Shown: positions 7,792-16,084 of the stretch, one piece after another
Layout: every line of letters begins with the position of its first letter
Position numbering within the stretch: position 1 is the stretch's first letter
Assembly: GCF_034424525.1 (NCBI RefSeq)
Contig: NZ_CP139979.1
Coordinates: forward strand, 62,001-126,000
Reading direction: 5' to 3'
Length of the DNA stretch: 64,000 nt
Source: Sphingobium yanoikuyae
GTDB taxonomy: Bacteria > Pseudomonadota > Alphaproteobacteria > Sphingomonadales > Sphingomonadaceae
Translations under genes and position numbers: made by a program
Notes under the pieces: generated by a model
Told to the model about the DNA's origin: nothing
What the model saw: the letters and a program-made list of their open reading frames with translations, nothing else
Database searches by the model: none

Positions 7792-8394
7792 TCAGTTGCC
7801 GAAGTCGACCTTGGGCGCTTCTTCCGCGCCGGGCGTGACCGCCTGGAACGGGGCCATGGGCTTTGCGCCATGGATCAGCTTGGCGCCGATCGCGTCGGGG
7901 AAGGTGCGGATGCGGGTATTATAGGCCTGGACCGCTTCATTATAATCGCGGATCGAGACGGCGATGCGGTTTTCCGTGCCTTCCAGCTGCGACTGGAGCT
8001 GGAGGAAATTCTCGTTGGTCTTGAGGTCGGGATAGGCCTCGACCGAGGCGAGCAGGCGGCCAAGGCCCTGGCTCAGCTGTGCCTGGGCGGCCTGATATTG
8101 CGCGACCTTGGCCGGATCGGACAGGTCGGCGGCGTTGATCTGGATCGACGTCGCCTTGGCGCGGGCTTCGGTAACGGCGGTCAGCGTCGCCTGTTCCTGC
8201 TTGCCGGCGGCCTTGACCGTGGCGACGAGGTTGCCGGTGAGGTTGGCGCGGCGCTGATATTGCGCCTGGACGTCAGCCCATTTGGCCTTGGCATTTTCCT
8301 CGGCAGTGGGGACGCTGTTGATGCCGCAGGCGGACAGCGCAAGCGCGCCCATGACCGGCAGCAAAAGGCGGGAGAGGCGACGCGGGAAAAGCAT
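7792..8394 (-). CDS. LemA family lipoprotein
   Basis: A 200-residue LemA protein, first gene of the lemA-TPM-TPM-nudix operon. From the start at 8394, supported by GAGGA, the N-terminus is a signal with lipobox LALSAC. The rest is the long helical LemA body ([67 protein letters not shown]), with the family's YPDLK and Y-N-x-R-I/F elements present. Family members are envelope proteins of unclear function. An upstream extension to 8460 would destroy the signal peptide and is unlikely. Confidence 0.92.
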   Translation of the reverse strand: MLFPRRLSRLLLPVMGALALSACGINSVPTAEENAKAKWADVQAQYQRRANLTGNLVATVKAAGKQEQATLTAVTEARAKATSIQINAADLSDPAKVAQYQAAQAQLSQGLGRLLASVEAYPDLKTNENFLQLQSQLEGTENRIAVSIRDYNEAVQAYNTRIRTFPDAIGAKLIHGAKPMAPFQAVTPGAEEAPKVDFGN

Positions 8395-8495
8395 GGAACA
8401 TCCTCGGCTCTGTTTCGCTGACGGAAATAGGGCGTTGTCGGATGGCGTGCAACGGGCCATGCAGAGTTTATCGAAGGCGAGACAAGAGGTTCATC

Positions 8496-8930
8496 ATGGG
8501 GCTGATTTCGGAATTCAAGACGTTCATCAATCGCGGCAATGTCATGGACCTGGCGGTTGGTGTCATCATCGGTGGCGCGTTTGCCACCATCACCAAGTCG
8601 CTGACCGATGACCTGATCATGCCGGTGGTCGGCTATCTTTTCGGCGGCGCTGACTTTTCGGGCTACTTCCTGCGCCTGGGCGACCTGCCCGAAGGGTTCA
8701 AGGGCAATCCCAACAGCTATGCCGACCTGAAGGCGGCCGGTGTCGCCATGTTCGGCTGGGGCCAGTTCCTGACCGTGCTGGTCAATTTCATCATCCTGGC
8801 CTTCATCATCTTCCTGCTGGTGAAGCTGGTGAACAAGGTTCTGGCCAAGCCGGAGGAAGCGCCGGCACCGGCCGTCACGCCGGAGGATATCGTGCTGCTG
8901 CGCGAGATTCGCGACTCGCTGAAAAAATAA
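8496..8930 (+). CDS. mscL: Large-conductance mechanosensitive channel MscL
   Basis: A 144-residue inner-membrane channel that opens under membrane tension and releases solutes during hypo-osmotic shock. The start at 8496 gives the classic N-terminal amphipathic helix ([28 protein letters not shown]), TM1 with its Gly-rich gate, a periplasmic loop, TM2 ([23 protein letters not shown]) and a C-terminal helix ([18 protein letters not shown]). Length is normal. It is divergent from lemA with about 100 bases between the starts and appears monocistronic. Confidence 0.97.
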   Translation: MGLISEFKTFINRGNVMDLAVGVIIGGAFATITKSLTDDLIMPVVGYLFGGADFSGYFLRLGDLPEGFKGNPNSYADLKAAGVAMFGWGQFLTVLVNFIILAFIIFLLVKLVNKVLAKPEEAPAPAVTPEDIVLLREIRDSLKK

Positions 8931-8995
8931 GCGATTGCGACGAACCGAGGTCCTGATGGGAACCATTGGGGACGCGGCCGGTTGATCGGCGTCAG

Positions 8996-9025
8996 GGTTC
9001 GGGATGGCATGGATCGTCCCGAACC
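8996..9025 (+). terminator. Hairpin downstream of mscL
   Basis: Perfect 9-bp arms ggttcggga (8996-9004) and tcccgaacc (9017-9025) with a 12-base loop lie about 65 bases after the mscL stop and before the next gene. No U-tract follows, so it may be a weak terminator or an mRNA-stability structure. Confidence 0.4.
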
Positions 9026-9073
9026 TCGTGTCGAATATGTCAGCCCTGAGGGGGCGCAACAGGAGAAAACGCT

Positions 9074-9346
9074 GTGAAAAGCTTCGTCGCAATCCTTGGC
9101 CTTGCCAGCATGGTCTCGCTCGCCGCGTGCGATTCCAAGCAGGAAAACAAGGTCGAGAATGCCTACGAGAATCAGGCGGATGCTCTCGACAACCAGGCCG
9201 CGAACATGGAAGCGATGGCCGACAACCTGTCGGGCAACGCCGAGAATGCAGCCGAAAATGCGGCCGACGCGCTGGAGAACAAGGCCGACGCCACCCGCGA
9301 GGCGGGCGAGGCTGCCGCCGACGCGGTGGAGAAGAAGCAGCACTGA
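9074..9346 (+). CDS. Small Asn/Ala-rich lipoprotein
   Basis: A 90-residue protein with GTG start, well placed AGGAGA at 9061-9066, a signal peptide and lipobox SLAAC. The mature part is a low-complexity, probably coiled-coil helix with repeated A-E-N-A, N-Q-A and A-D-A-L units, resembling Lpp-like or late-embryogenesis-like extended helices. No catalytic feature is visible. It is followed by a good intrinsic terminator, so it is its own transcription unit. Similar short lipoproteins are common in sphingomonads as unnamed proteins. A structural or stress role in the outer membrane is only a guess. Confidence 0.75.
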   Translation: MKSFVAILGLASMVSLAACDSKQENKVENAYENQADALDNQAANMEAMADNLSGNAENAAENAADALENKADATREAGEAAADAVEKKQH

Positions 9347-9372
9347 TCCGCTGCGGCACCGACCATCGGGCC

Positions 9373-9407
9373 AAAGGGGCGTCGCGCTTGCGGCGCCCTT
9401 TTTCTTT
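9373..9407 (+). terminator. Intrinsic terminator after the small lipoprotein
   Basis: A G/C-rich stem (aaaggggcgtcgc against gcggcgcccttt, one mismatch) is followed directly by a T-rich run (tttttcttt). Confidence 0.8.
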
Positions 9408-9482
9408 GCCGGCTCTCGCCTTTAACGGCCCCTTAACCACGGCCGGCCATGGTGCCCTCGCGCGCATCCAAAGGTCGTGGGA

Positions 9483-11852
9483 ATGGACGAGTTACTTCAG
9501 GAATTCATATCCGAAACGCAGGAAACGCTGGAGGCTCTGGCGGGCGAGGTCGTCGCCTGGGAGGCCAATCCGGGCGACAGCCAGCGGCTGGACGCCATTT
9601 TCCGCTTCTTCCATACGGTCAAGGGTAGCTGCGGCTTCCTCAATCTGCCGCGCTTCGAGAAATTGAGCCATGCGGCCGAGGACGTGTTGTCGGAGATTCG
9701 CGCCGGCAACCGCAAGCCCGATCCCGCGACCGTCAGCGCGGTGCTGGCGATCATGGACCGGATCGGCGAACTGGCCGAGGCGGTGGCGCGTGGCGCGGCA
9801 TTGCCCAACGAGAATGACGAATATCTGATCGGCGCGCTGACGCAGGTGGAGGCGCCGGCCGCGCCCGCCGCAGAAGCGGAGCCGGAAGAACCGGCGGCCC
9901 CGGTCGCTGCCGTGCGCCAGGGCCAGGCGCTGCGCACCATCCGCCTGCCGCTGTCGCTGATCGACCAACTGATGAACGGCGTGTCGGATATGGTGCTGGC
10001 GCGCAACGAATTGTCGCGCAAGCTACGCGACCGGTCGGCCGATCCCGAACTGGACAGCGCGTTCGAGCGGCTGTCCACCTGTGTCGCAGACATGCGCGAC
10101 GTGATTTCCAAGACCCGCATGCAGCGGGTCGAGCGCCTGTTCGCGGCGATGCCGCGCATGGTGCGCGACCTGAGCCGCGATCTCGACAAGCGGATCGAGC
10201 TGAGCCTGGAAGGCGGCGATGTCGAGATGGACCGCGAGATGGTGGAAATGGTCGTCGACCCGCTCACCCATATCGTGCGGAACAGCATCGACCATGGCAT
10301 CGAGACGCCCGAGCGGCGGCGTGCGGCGGGCAAGCCGGAGGCCGGCCGGTTGCGGCTGGAGGCGCGCCAGTCGGGCAACCAGATCGTGATCGAGATCAGC
10401 GATGACGGCGCCGGCATCAACACTGCGCGGCTGGTGGAAAAGGCGATTGCTGCCGGGCGGCTGACGCCCGACGCGGCGGCGCGGATGACCGAGCAGGACA
10501 AGCTGGACCTGATCTTCCAGCCGGGGCTGACGACGGCGGCCAAGGTGACGGCGGTGTCGGGGCGCGGTGTCGGCATGGACGTGGTGCGTGCCAATATCGA
10601 ACGGATCGGCGGCGTCATCGCGCTGGACAATCATCCGGGGCAGGGGCTGCGCATCACGCTGCGCGTGCCGCTGACGTTGACCATCATTCCGGGCCTGATC
10701 GTGCGCGCCGGGGGGCTGCATTTCGCGATCCCGCGCGCGGCGGTGGTCGAGATACTGCACGACAATAACGAGATGATGCAGATTGCCGATGTCGGCGGCG
10801 CCAAGATCGCGACGATCCGGTCGATCCGCCATTCGATGATCGACCTGGAAGATGTGCTTGGCATGGACAAGCCGCAGCAGGTCGGACCGCGCGCCGTGAT
10901 GGTGGTGCGATCGGCGACCGGCGTGCCCTTTGCCATGGGCGTGTCCGCGGTCGAGAATCATGAGGAACTGGTGATCCGTCCCGCATCGCCGCTGGTGATG
11001 GCGAGCGGCGTCTATGCCGGCATGACCCTGCCCGACAATGGCAAGCCGATGCTGCTGCTGGATGCGGCGGGCCTGGCCAATGCGGCGCGCCTGCCGAACC
11101 TGATCGACGATCGCGCCCATGGCGCGGTGGCGGATGCCGCCGCGCAGGAGGCCGGCGTCGAAATGGTGGCGGCGCTGCGTTTCGAGGAATTGTCGGGCGA
11201 ACGGCGCCTGCTGCGCCTGTCGCTGATCGAGCGGGTCGAGGATATCGAAGCCAGCCTGTTCGGCCGGTCCGGCGGCCAGGCCTTCGTCCGGCTGGACGAG
11301 CGGCTGGTGCCGGTGGTGAACGGCCGCCATGCCTTTGCCGAGGACAAGGTCTGTGCGCTGCGCCTGCGCGATGGCAGCCTGGAAGCCTGCTACCCGGTCG
11401 CGGCGGTGCTGGACATCGTCCAGATGCCGCTGGTGCCGGACATGGTGGCGATGCACGGCATGCTGAGCGGTGTCGCGGTGGTCGATGGCGAGCATCTGGA
11501 GGTCATCAACCCCTTCGCCCTGTTCGCTGCGCTGCCGCAGGAACCGATCGCGCCGCATAGCCGGGGCCGTTGCCTGCTGGCCGATGCGGAGGATGGCTGG
11601 ACCCGCGAGATATTGGCGCCGCTGCTGCGCCAGGCCGGGCATGAGGTCGTGCTGGGCCTGCCGGGCGATGCCGTCGATGCGCAGGATATCGTGCTCTATT
11701 CGGCCGGCGATGTCGGCCAGGTGGCCGAGATCATGGGATGCCGGGTGGTGCATCTGCGCGCCACGCCGCGGGCGACCGGGCCGATGGATGCCAGCATCTA
11801 CCGCTATGACCAGGACGCGCTGATGGCGGCGCTGTCCGGCGCGCGCGGATAA
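9483..11852 (+). CDS. cheA: Chemotaxis histidine kinase CheA with extra W-like and receiver-like domains
   Basis: A 789-residue kinase that autophosphorylates in response to chemoreceptors and passes phosphate to CheY and CheB. In order: HPt domain 1-105 with phospho-acceptor H44 (FFHTVKGS); an Ala/Pro-rich linker (~122-145) where the P2 domain of enteric CheA would sit; dimerisation ~150-215; HATPase ~216-398 (N268 in the N box, DDGAG 308-312, GRGVGMD 360-366); CheW domain ~400-535. A second CheW-like segment (~560-690, SLIERVEDIEASLFGRSGGQ) and a degenerate receiver-like end (~695-785) follow. AAAGG at 9470 supports the ATG at 9483. First gene of cheAWYBR. Confidence 0.95.
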   Translation: MDELLQEFISETQETLEALAGEVVAWEANPGDSQRLDAIFRFFHTVKGSCGFLNLPRFEKLSHAAEDVLSEIRAGNRKPDPATVSAVLAIMDRIGELAEAVARGAALPNENDEYLIGALTQVEAPAAPAAEAEPEEPAAPVAAVRQGQALRTIRLPLSLIDQLMNGVSDMVLARNELSRKLRDRSADPELDSAFERLSTCVADMRDVISKTRMQRVERLFAAMPRMVRDLSRDLDKRIELSLEGGDVEMDREMVEMVVDPLTHIVRNSIDHGIETPERRRAAGKPEAGRLRLEARQSGNQIVIEISDDGAGINTARLVEKAIAAGRLTPDAAARMTEQDKLDLIFQPGLTTAAKVTAVSGRGVGMDVVRANIERIGGVIALDNHPGQGLRITLRVPLTLTIIPGLIVRAGGLHFAIPRAAVVEILHDNNEMMQIADVGGAKIATIRSIRHSMIDLEDVLGMDKPQQVGPRAVMVVRSATGVPFAMGVSAVENHEELVIRPASPLVMASGVYAGMTLPDNGKPMLLLDAAGLANAARLPNLIDDRAHGAVADAAAQEAGVEMVAALRFEELSGERRLLRLSLIERVEDIEASLFGRSGGQAFVRLDERLVPVVNGRHAFAEDKVCALRLRDGSLEACYPVAAVLDIVQMPLVPDMVAMHGMLSGVAVVDGEHLEVINPFALFAALPQEPIAPHSRGRCLLADAEDGWTREILAPLLRQAGHEVVLGLPGDAVDAQDIVLYSAGDVGQVAEIMGCRVVHLRATPRATGPMDASIYRYDQDALMAALSGARG

Positions 11853-11863
11853 GGGGAAGAGCG

Positions 11864-12301
11864 ATGGAGCAACTCTATCTGTTGGCGACGCTGGCCGGTG
11901 CCCGCATCGCGGTCGATGCCAGTGAGGTCGAGGCGGTGGTCAAGCTGACCGAGATATCGCCCGTGCCCGGCATGGGCGTGCATGTCGCGGGTCTTTCCGC
12001 GCTGCGCAGCCGGGTGCTGACGATCATCGATGTCGCGGCGCTGATTCATGGGCGCGCGACCCCGGCCGACCAGCGCGACCTGGCGATCATCGCCAATATC
12101 AGCGGCCATAGCTATGGCCTGATGGTCGATGGCGTGTCGGATATCTGTCGCGTGCCCGAGGGCGAACTGCCGCTGCGCGGACAACTGGATTCAGCCTGGA
12201 TGCCCTTTGCGCGCGGCGTGGTGGAGCATGAGGGCGTGCCCCATCTGCTGGTGTCGCTGGCCGGCTTCATCGAGGCCGGTGCGCAGGCACAGGCGGCCTG
12301 A
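11864..12301 (+). CDS. cheW: Chemotaxis adaptor CheW
   Basis: A 145-residue scaffold that would bridge the chemoreceptor tip and the CheA CheW-like domain at the membrane. The whole protein is one CheW domain: N-terminal strand LYLLATLAGARIAVDASEVEAV, the PVPGMGVHVAGLSALRSRVLTIIDVAAL core and a GLMVDGVSDI segment. It starts 11 bases after cheA with a strong ribosome-binding site (ggggaagag), so it is cotranscribed. CheA itself carries one or two such domains, so this protein is an additional copy of the adaptor fold. Confidence 0.93.
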   Translation: MEQLYLLATLAGARIAVDASEVEAVVKLTEISPVPGMGVHVAGLSALRSRVLTIIDVAALIHGRATPADQRDLAIIANISGHSYGLMVDGVSDICRVPEGELPLRGQLDSAWMPFARGVVEHEGVPHLLVSLAGFIEAGAQAQAA

Positions 12302-12385
12302 TCGCTTGGCCGCGTCGTTTACCATTTCCTCGCCTTTCGCGTTTACGCCTCTCTTCCCGGCACGTAAAAATCAAAGGGACGCTTC

Positions 12386-12751
12386 ATGAAGAACTGCCTG
12401 GTCGTCGATGATTCCAAGGTCATCCGCAAAGTGGCACGCCACATATTGGAATCGCTGGACCTGACCGTGACCGAAGCGGTGGACGGGCAGGATGCCCTGA
12501 CCCAGTGCGAGGCCAGCCTGCCCGACGTGGTGCTGCTCGACTGGAACATGCCGGTGATGAGCGGGATGGAATTTCTGCAGGCGCTGTCCGCCACGAAGAT
12601 GGAGGCCCGGCCCAAGATCATCTTCTGCACCACGGAAAATGGCATCAGCCATATCAAGGCGGCGGTCGAGGCCGGTGCCGACGAATATGTGATGAAGCCG
12701 TTCGACCGCGAGACGCTGGAGAGCAAGCTGGCGATCGTCGGGGTCATCTAG
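12386..12751 (+). CDS. cheY: Chemotaxis response regulator CheY
   Basis: A 121-residue stand-alone receiver domain with all expected residues: acidic pocket D8/D9, phospho-acceptor D52 (LLDWNMP), T82/T83 and conserved K104 (MKPFD). It would be phosphorylated by CheA and bind the flagellar motor switch or another output. It begins 84 bases after cheW with its own Shine-Dalgarno (aaaggga). Position within cheAWYBR supports the chemotaxis assignment over a generic single-domain receiver. Confidence 0.93.
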   Translation: MKNCLVVDDSKVIRKVARHILESLDLTVTEAVDGQDALTQCEASLPDVVLLDWNMPVMSGMEFLQALSATKMEARPKIIFCTTENGISHIKAAVEAGADEYVMKPFDRETLESKLAIVGVI

Positions 12752-12815
12752 GCCCGGTCCCGCCCTTCGAGGATATCGCCGTCTTTCCCAGCCTCTTCGT
12801 TCTGAAAGCCCGTCA

Positions 12816-13910
12816 ATGACCGTCTTCGTGCCGACCATGGTCAGCCTCGACAGCCACACCGCTCCCGCGGTGCGCACGCTGGTGGTTGACGATTCGGTGG
12901 TGGTGCGCACGGTGATCGAGCGCATCCTGAACGCCGATCCCGGCTTTACCGTCGTCCACAAGACCAACAGCGCGGAAAATGCGCTGCGCTATCTGGCCGA
13001 ACATAGTGTCGACCTGGTGCTGCTCGACATCGAACTGCCGGGCCAGAGCGGCCTAGCGGCGCTGCCCGCGATCCTGCGATCGAACCCGCAGGGCAAGGTG
13101 GCGATCCTGTCGGGCCGCTGCGAGGAGGGCAGTGCGGCGGCGATCGAGGCGCTGGCGCTGGGTGCGAGCGATATCCTGTCCAAGCCGGGCAGCGGCAGCT
13201 TTGGCGAACAATTCCCACAGGCATTGATCGATCGGCTTGGCCGGCTGTTCGGCGGCGAAGCGCCGACGGCACCGGCGCAGCGGTCGACCATGGTTCCGTC
13301 CGCCCATGCGACCAGCGCTGCGGTCGAACCCCTGGCCTGCCTGGGCATCGGCGCCTCGACCGGGGGCATCCATGCGCTCAGCCAGTTGTTCGGCGGCCTG
13401 ACCGCGCCGCTGGGCGTGCCGATCCTGCTGACCCAGCATCTGCCGGTCAGTTTTACCGTCTATTTCGCGCAGCAACTGGCGCGCATGACCAGCCTGCGGG
13501 TCAAGGTGGCGGAGGCCGGCGACCAGCTGGCGCCCGACACCGTCTATGTCGCGCCGGGCGATGCCAACCTGCTGTTGCGGCGCGGGCTGCATGGCCGGGT
13601 GAGCATTGTGCTGGACCCGGAACGGACGCCGTCGGGCAATCTGCCGGGTGTCGACCCGATGTTCGCCGCCATGGCCGATGTCTATGGCGCGGGTGCGGCG
13701 GGGATCGTGCTCACCGGCATGGGCCGCGACGGCACGGCCGGGGCGCGGGATATCGTGGCAGCGGGCGGCTGGATCGTCGCCCAGGATGAGTCAAGCAGCG
13801 TGGTATGGGGGATGCCGGGATCGGTCGCGGGGGCAGGGCTGACCTGTGCCCTGATGGAACCCCATGCGATCATGGATTTTGTCGCACGACGCGGAAAGAT
13901 GAACGACTGA
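12816..13910 (+). CDS. cheB: Chemoreceptor methylesterase/deamidase CheB
   Basis: A 364-residue protein that demethylates receptor glutamyl-methyl esters and deamidates Gln to reset sensitivity. Receiver domain 20-140 with D25/D26 and phospho-acceptor D71; linker ~150-172; catalytic domain with triad S181 (GIGASTGG), H208 (LTQHLP) and D305 (GMGRDG). All residues needed for activity are present. A second in-frame ATG exists seven codons later. The stop overlaps the cheR start by one base (TGATG), matching the antagonistic partnership of the two enzymes. Confidence 0.95.
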   Translation: MTVFVPTMVSLDSHTAPAVRTLVVDDSVVVRTVIERILNADPGFTVVHKTNSAENALRYLAEHSVDLVLLDIELPGQSGLAALPAILRSNPQGKVAILSGRCEEGSAAAIEALALGASDILSKPGSGSFGEQFPQALIDRLGRLFGGEAPTAPAQRSTMVPSAHATSAAVEPLACLGIGASTGGIHALSQLFGGLTAPLGVPILLTQHLPVSFTVYFAQQLARMTSLRVKVAEAGDQLAPDTVYVAPGDANLLLRRGLHGRVSIVLDPERTPSGNLPGVDPMFAAMADVYGAGAAGIVLTGMGRDGTAGARDIVAAGGWIVAQDESSSVVWGMPGSVAGAGLTCALMEPHAIMDFVARRGKMND

Positions 13911-14779
13911 TGGCCTTGCCCCCTTCCAGGATGGGATCGGGCGCTGCCCGGATTTTGACGGGTCTGCTGGAAGCGCGGACCGGCCAGGTTCTGTCCGAGG
14001 GGCGGGCCTGGCGCATGGAGACGGCGCTGAAGCCGGTGCTGCGCGACCATGGCCTGCAGGATATCGACGAACTGGCCGGGAAGCTGCTGCGCAGCCGCAA
14101 TCCGCGGCTGGACGAGGATGTGGTGAACGCCCTGCTGAACAACGAAAGCAGCTTCTTCCGCGATCTGCAGATATTCGACCTCATCCACCGGCAGATATTG
14201 CCGCGTATCCAGGAGGCGCGGGGCGACCGGGTGCTGCGGATCTGGAGTGCGGGCTGTTCGACCGGGCAGGAGGCCTATTCGCTGGCGATCCGCTTCTGCA
14301 ACGAGGCGGCGCGCTGGGCCGGCTGGCGGATCGAGATATTGGCGACCGATATTTCGAGCGCGGCGATCGACCAGGCACGCAGCGGCATTTTCTCGCAGAT
14401 GGACGTGCAGCGCGGCCTGCCGATCGGCGACCTCATCAAATGGTTCGAGCCGGCGGGCGATGACTGGCGCGCGAACCCGGAGCTGCGCCGGATGATCGAC
14501 TTCCGTCAGGATAATCTGTTCGCCGCGCGGGTGCCGACCGGCGCCTATGACCTTCTGCTCTGTCGCAATGTGCTGCTCTATTTCTCGCCCGAACGGCGCC
14601 AGAGCGTGTTCGACCTGCTGGCCCGACACAGCCATGATCGGTCGGTGCTGCTGCTGGGCGCGGGCGAGACGGTGATCGGCCAGAGCGAGGAATTCGTGCC
14701 GCATCCCGAATTCCGCGGCAGTTATGCGCGGCGGGGGCCTTCGACCGATGCCTGCAATTCGGCCCGACGCGCGGGCTAA
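13910..14779 (+). CDS. cheR: Chemoreceptor methyltransferase CheR
   Basis: A 289-residue SAM-dependent enzyme that methylates glutamates on chemoreceptors. The N-terminal helical CheR_N domain contains NNESSFFRD (77-85); the Rossmann methyltransferase domain carries the SAM-binding motif WSAGCSTGQEAY (~112-123) and a downstream LLLCRNVLLYFSPE motif. The start at 13910 overlaps the cheB stop, so it is translationally coupled. Last gene of the che operon. No C-terminal receptor-tethering peptide or TPR is evident. Confidence 0.95.
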   Translation: MALPPSRMGSGAARILTGLLEARTGQVLSEGRAWRMETALKPVLRDHGLQDIDELAGKLLRSRNPRLDEDVVNALLNNESSFFRDLQIFDLIHRQILPRIQEARGDRVLRIWSAGCSTGQEAYSLAIRFCNEAARWAGWRIEILATDISSAAIDQARSGIFSQMDVQRGLPIGDLIKWFEPAGDDWRANPELRRMIDFRQDNLFAARVPTGAYDLLLCRNVLLYFSPERRQSVFDLLARHSHDRSVLLLGAGETVIGQSEEFVPHPEFRGSYARRGPSTDACNSARRAG

Positions 14780-14916
14780 TCGTCCGCCGATCATTTACCA
14801 CGCTTGATTGCCGCGCCGGTCTCGGCCATGATTCCGTTCGTGGCTGCATGACGCGGCGCGACGCAGGGCGGAACAGGGCGTGAGACTGGACTTTTCGTGG
14901 TGACGGGCCCTTTGCG

Positions 14917-15615
14917 ATGACCGACATCCCCATGATCGAGACGCCGTCGCCCAATTATGACGAGCGCAGCCTGCCGATCACCATGCTGGTGCTCCATTAT
15001 ACCGGCATGCCGGACGCGGCGAGCGCCATCAACTGGCTGGCCAATGCCGAATCCAAGGTGTCGGCCCATTATGTCGTGACCGAGGATGGCCAGATCATCC
15101 GCATGGTGGCCGAGGACAAGCGCGCCTGGCATGCCGGCCGGTCGCACTGGCGCGGCATCGACGATGTGAACAGCGCCAGCATCGGCATCGAGATCGTCAA
15201 TCCGGGGCATGAATGGGGCTATCGGCCTTTCCCCGAGGCGCAGATGGGATCGCTGATCCCGCTGGTGCATGACATCGTCCAGCGCCACCGGATCACCCGC
15301 GGCAATATCGTCGGGCACAGCGACATCGCGCCTGCGCGCAAGCAGGATCCGGGCGAACTTTTTCCCTGGGGGCAACTGGCGCGGCTGCGGCTGGCGCTGC
15401 CGCGACCGACCAAGAATCTGATGGACCCGCACTGGACCGATAGCGGCTTCATGCTGGCGCTCGAACGTTTCGGCTATGACATTGCCGAGCCGGAGCCGGC
15501 GGTCGTCGCCTTCCAGCGGCGCTTTCGCCCCGAACTGATCGACGGCGTCATTGATGGCGAATGCCGGGCGATTTTGCTCGCGCTGCTGCTGCCCAAGCCG
15601 ACAGGGGATGACTGA
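14917..15615 (+). CDS. N-acetylmuramoyl-L-alanine amidase (AmiD-like)
   Basis: A 232-residue peptidoglycan amidase of the Amidase_2 zinc family, cutting the bond between MurNAc and L-Ala. Likely zinc ligands are H27 (VLHYTG), H134 (VGHSD) and D144 (KQDPG), and the GIEIVN strand (90-95) is present. Residues ~165-225 form a C-terminal helical segment resembling a peptidoglycan-binding domain. No signal peptide is visible at the chosen start, so it may act on cytoplasmic anhydro-muropeptides (AmpD-like) or be exported in another way. It stands alone between cheR and rnpB. Confidence 0.9.
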   Translation: MTDIPMIETPSPNYDERSLPITMLVLHYTGMPDAASAINWLANAESKVSAHYVVTEDGQIIRMVAEDKRAWHAGRSHWRGIDDVNSASIGIEIVNPGHEWGYRPFPEAQMGSLIPLVHDIVQRHRITRGNIVGHSDIAPARKQDPGELFPWGQLARLRLALPRPTKNLMDPHWTDSGFMLALERFGYDIAEPEPAVVAFQRRFRPELIDGVIDGECRAILLALLLPKPTGDD

Positions 15616-15641
15616 CCCGATTTTTGCGCCTATAGGCGCCT

Positions 15642-16027
15642 GTGCCAGAGGGCCGGGCGGCCGCGGCGTGGCGGGTAACTTCCACGGCGAGGAAAGTCCG
15701 GGCTCCACGAAATGACGGTGCCGGCTAACGGCCGGCTGGAGTGATCCAAGGGACAGTGCAACAGAAAGCAGGTCACTAAGGCTTCGGCCCAGTGAAATTG
15801 AAAGGGTGCGGTAAGAGCGCACCGCGTCTGCGGCAACGCGAGACGGCACGGTAAACCCCACCGGGAGCAAGACCGAATAGGGGCGGCGCGCAGCTTGACT
15901 GCTAGGTCTGTTTCGACTGAGACCGCCCGGGTTGGTTGCTTGAGGGACGGAGCAATCCGTCCCCTAGAGGAATGGTCGCCTATCCCCCTTGGGGGTGGAC
16001 AGAACCCGGCTTACAGGCCCTCTGGCA
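15642..16027 (+). ncRNA. rnpB: RNase P RNA (class A)
   Basis: Catalytic RNA of RNase P, which matures tRNA 5' ends. The terminal helix P1 is visible as tgccagagggcc (from 15643) pairing with ggccctctggca near 16016-16027. Universally conserved blocks are present: gaggaaagtccgggctcca near 15690, acagaaagcag near 15760, and aatggtcgcc followed by acagaacccggcttacag near 15970-16015. The ~386-base length is normal. A small palindrome (gcgcctataggcgc) just upstream at ~15626 may belong to the promoter or to the end of the amidase transcript. Confidence 0.95.
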
Positions 16028-16084
16028 TTTCCCCTGTTGCGAGGTTATCGCAATAACCGGTCCGTGGTCTTGGGGGGATATGGT

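Noticed and set aside
10023..11753. 576-codon antisense frame in cheA
   Set aside because: Shadow of the cheA codon pattern, with His/Arg-rich composition.
15989..16084. Longer start for the TPR-like protein
   Set aside because: It lies inside conserved rnpB sequence and would abolish the signal peptide.
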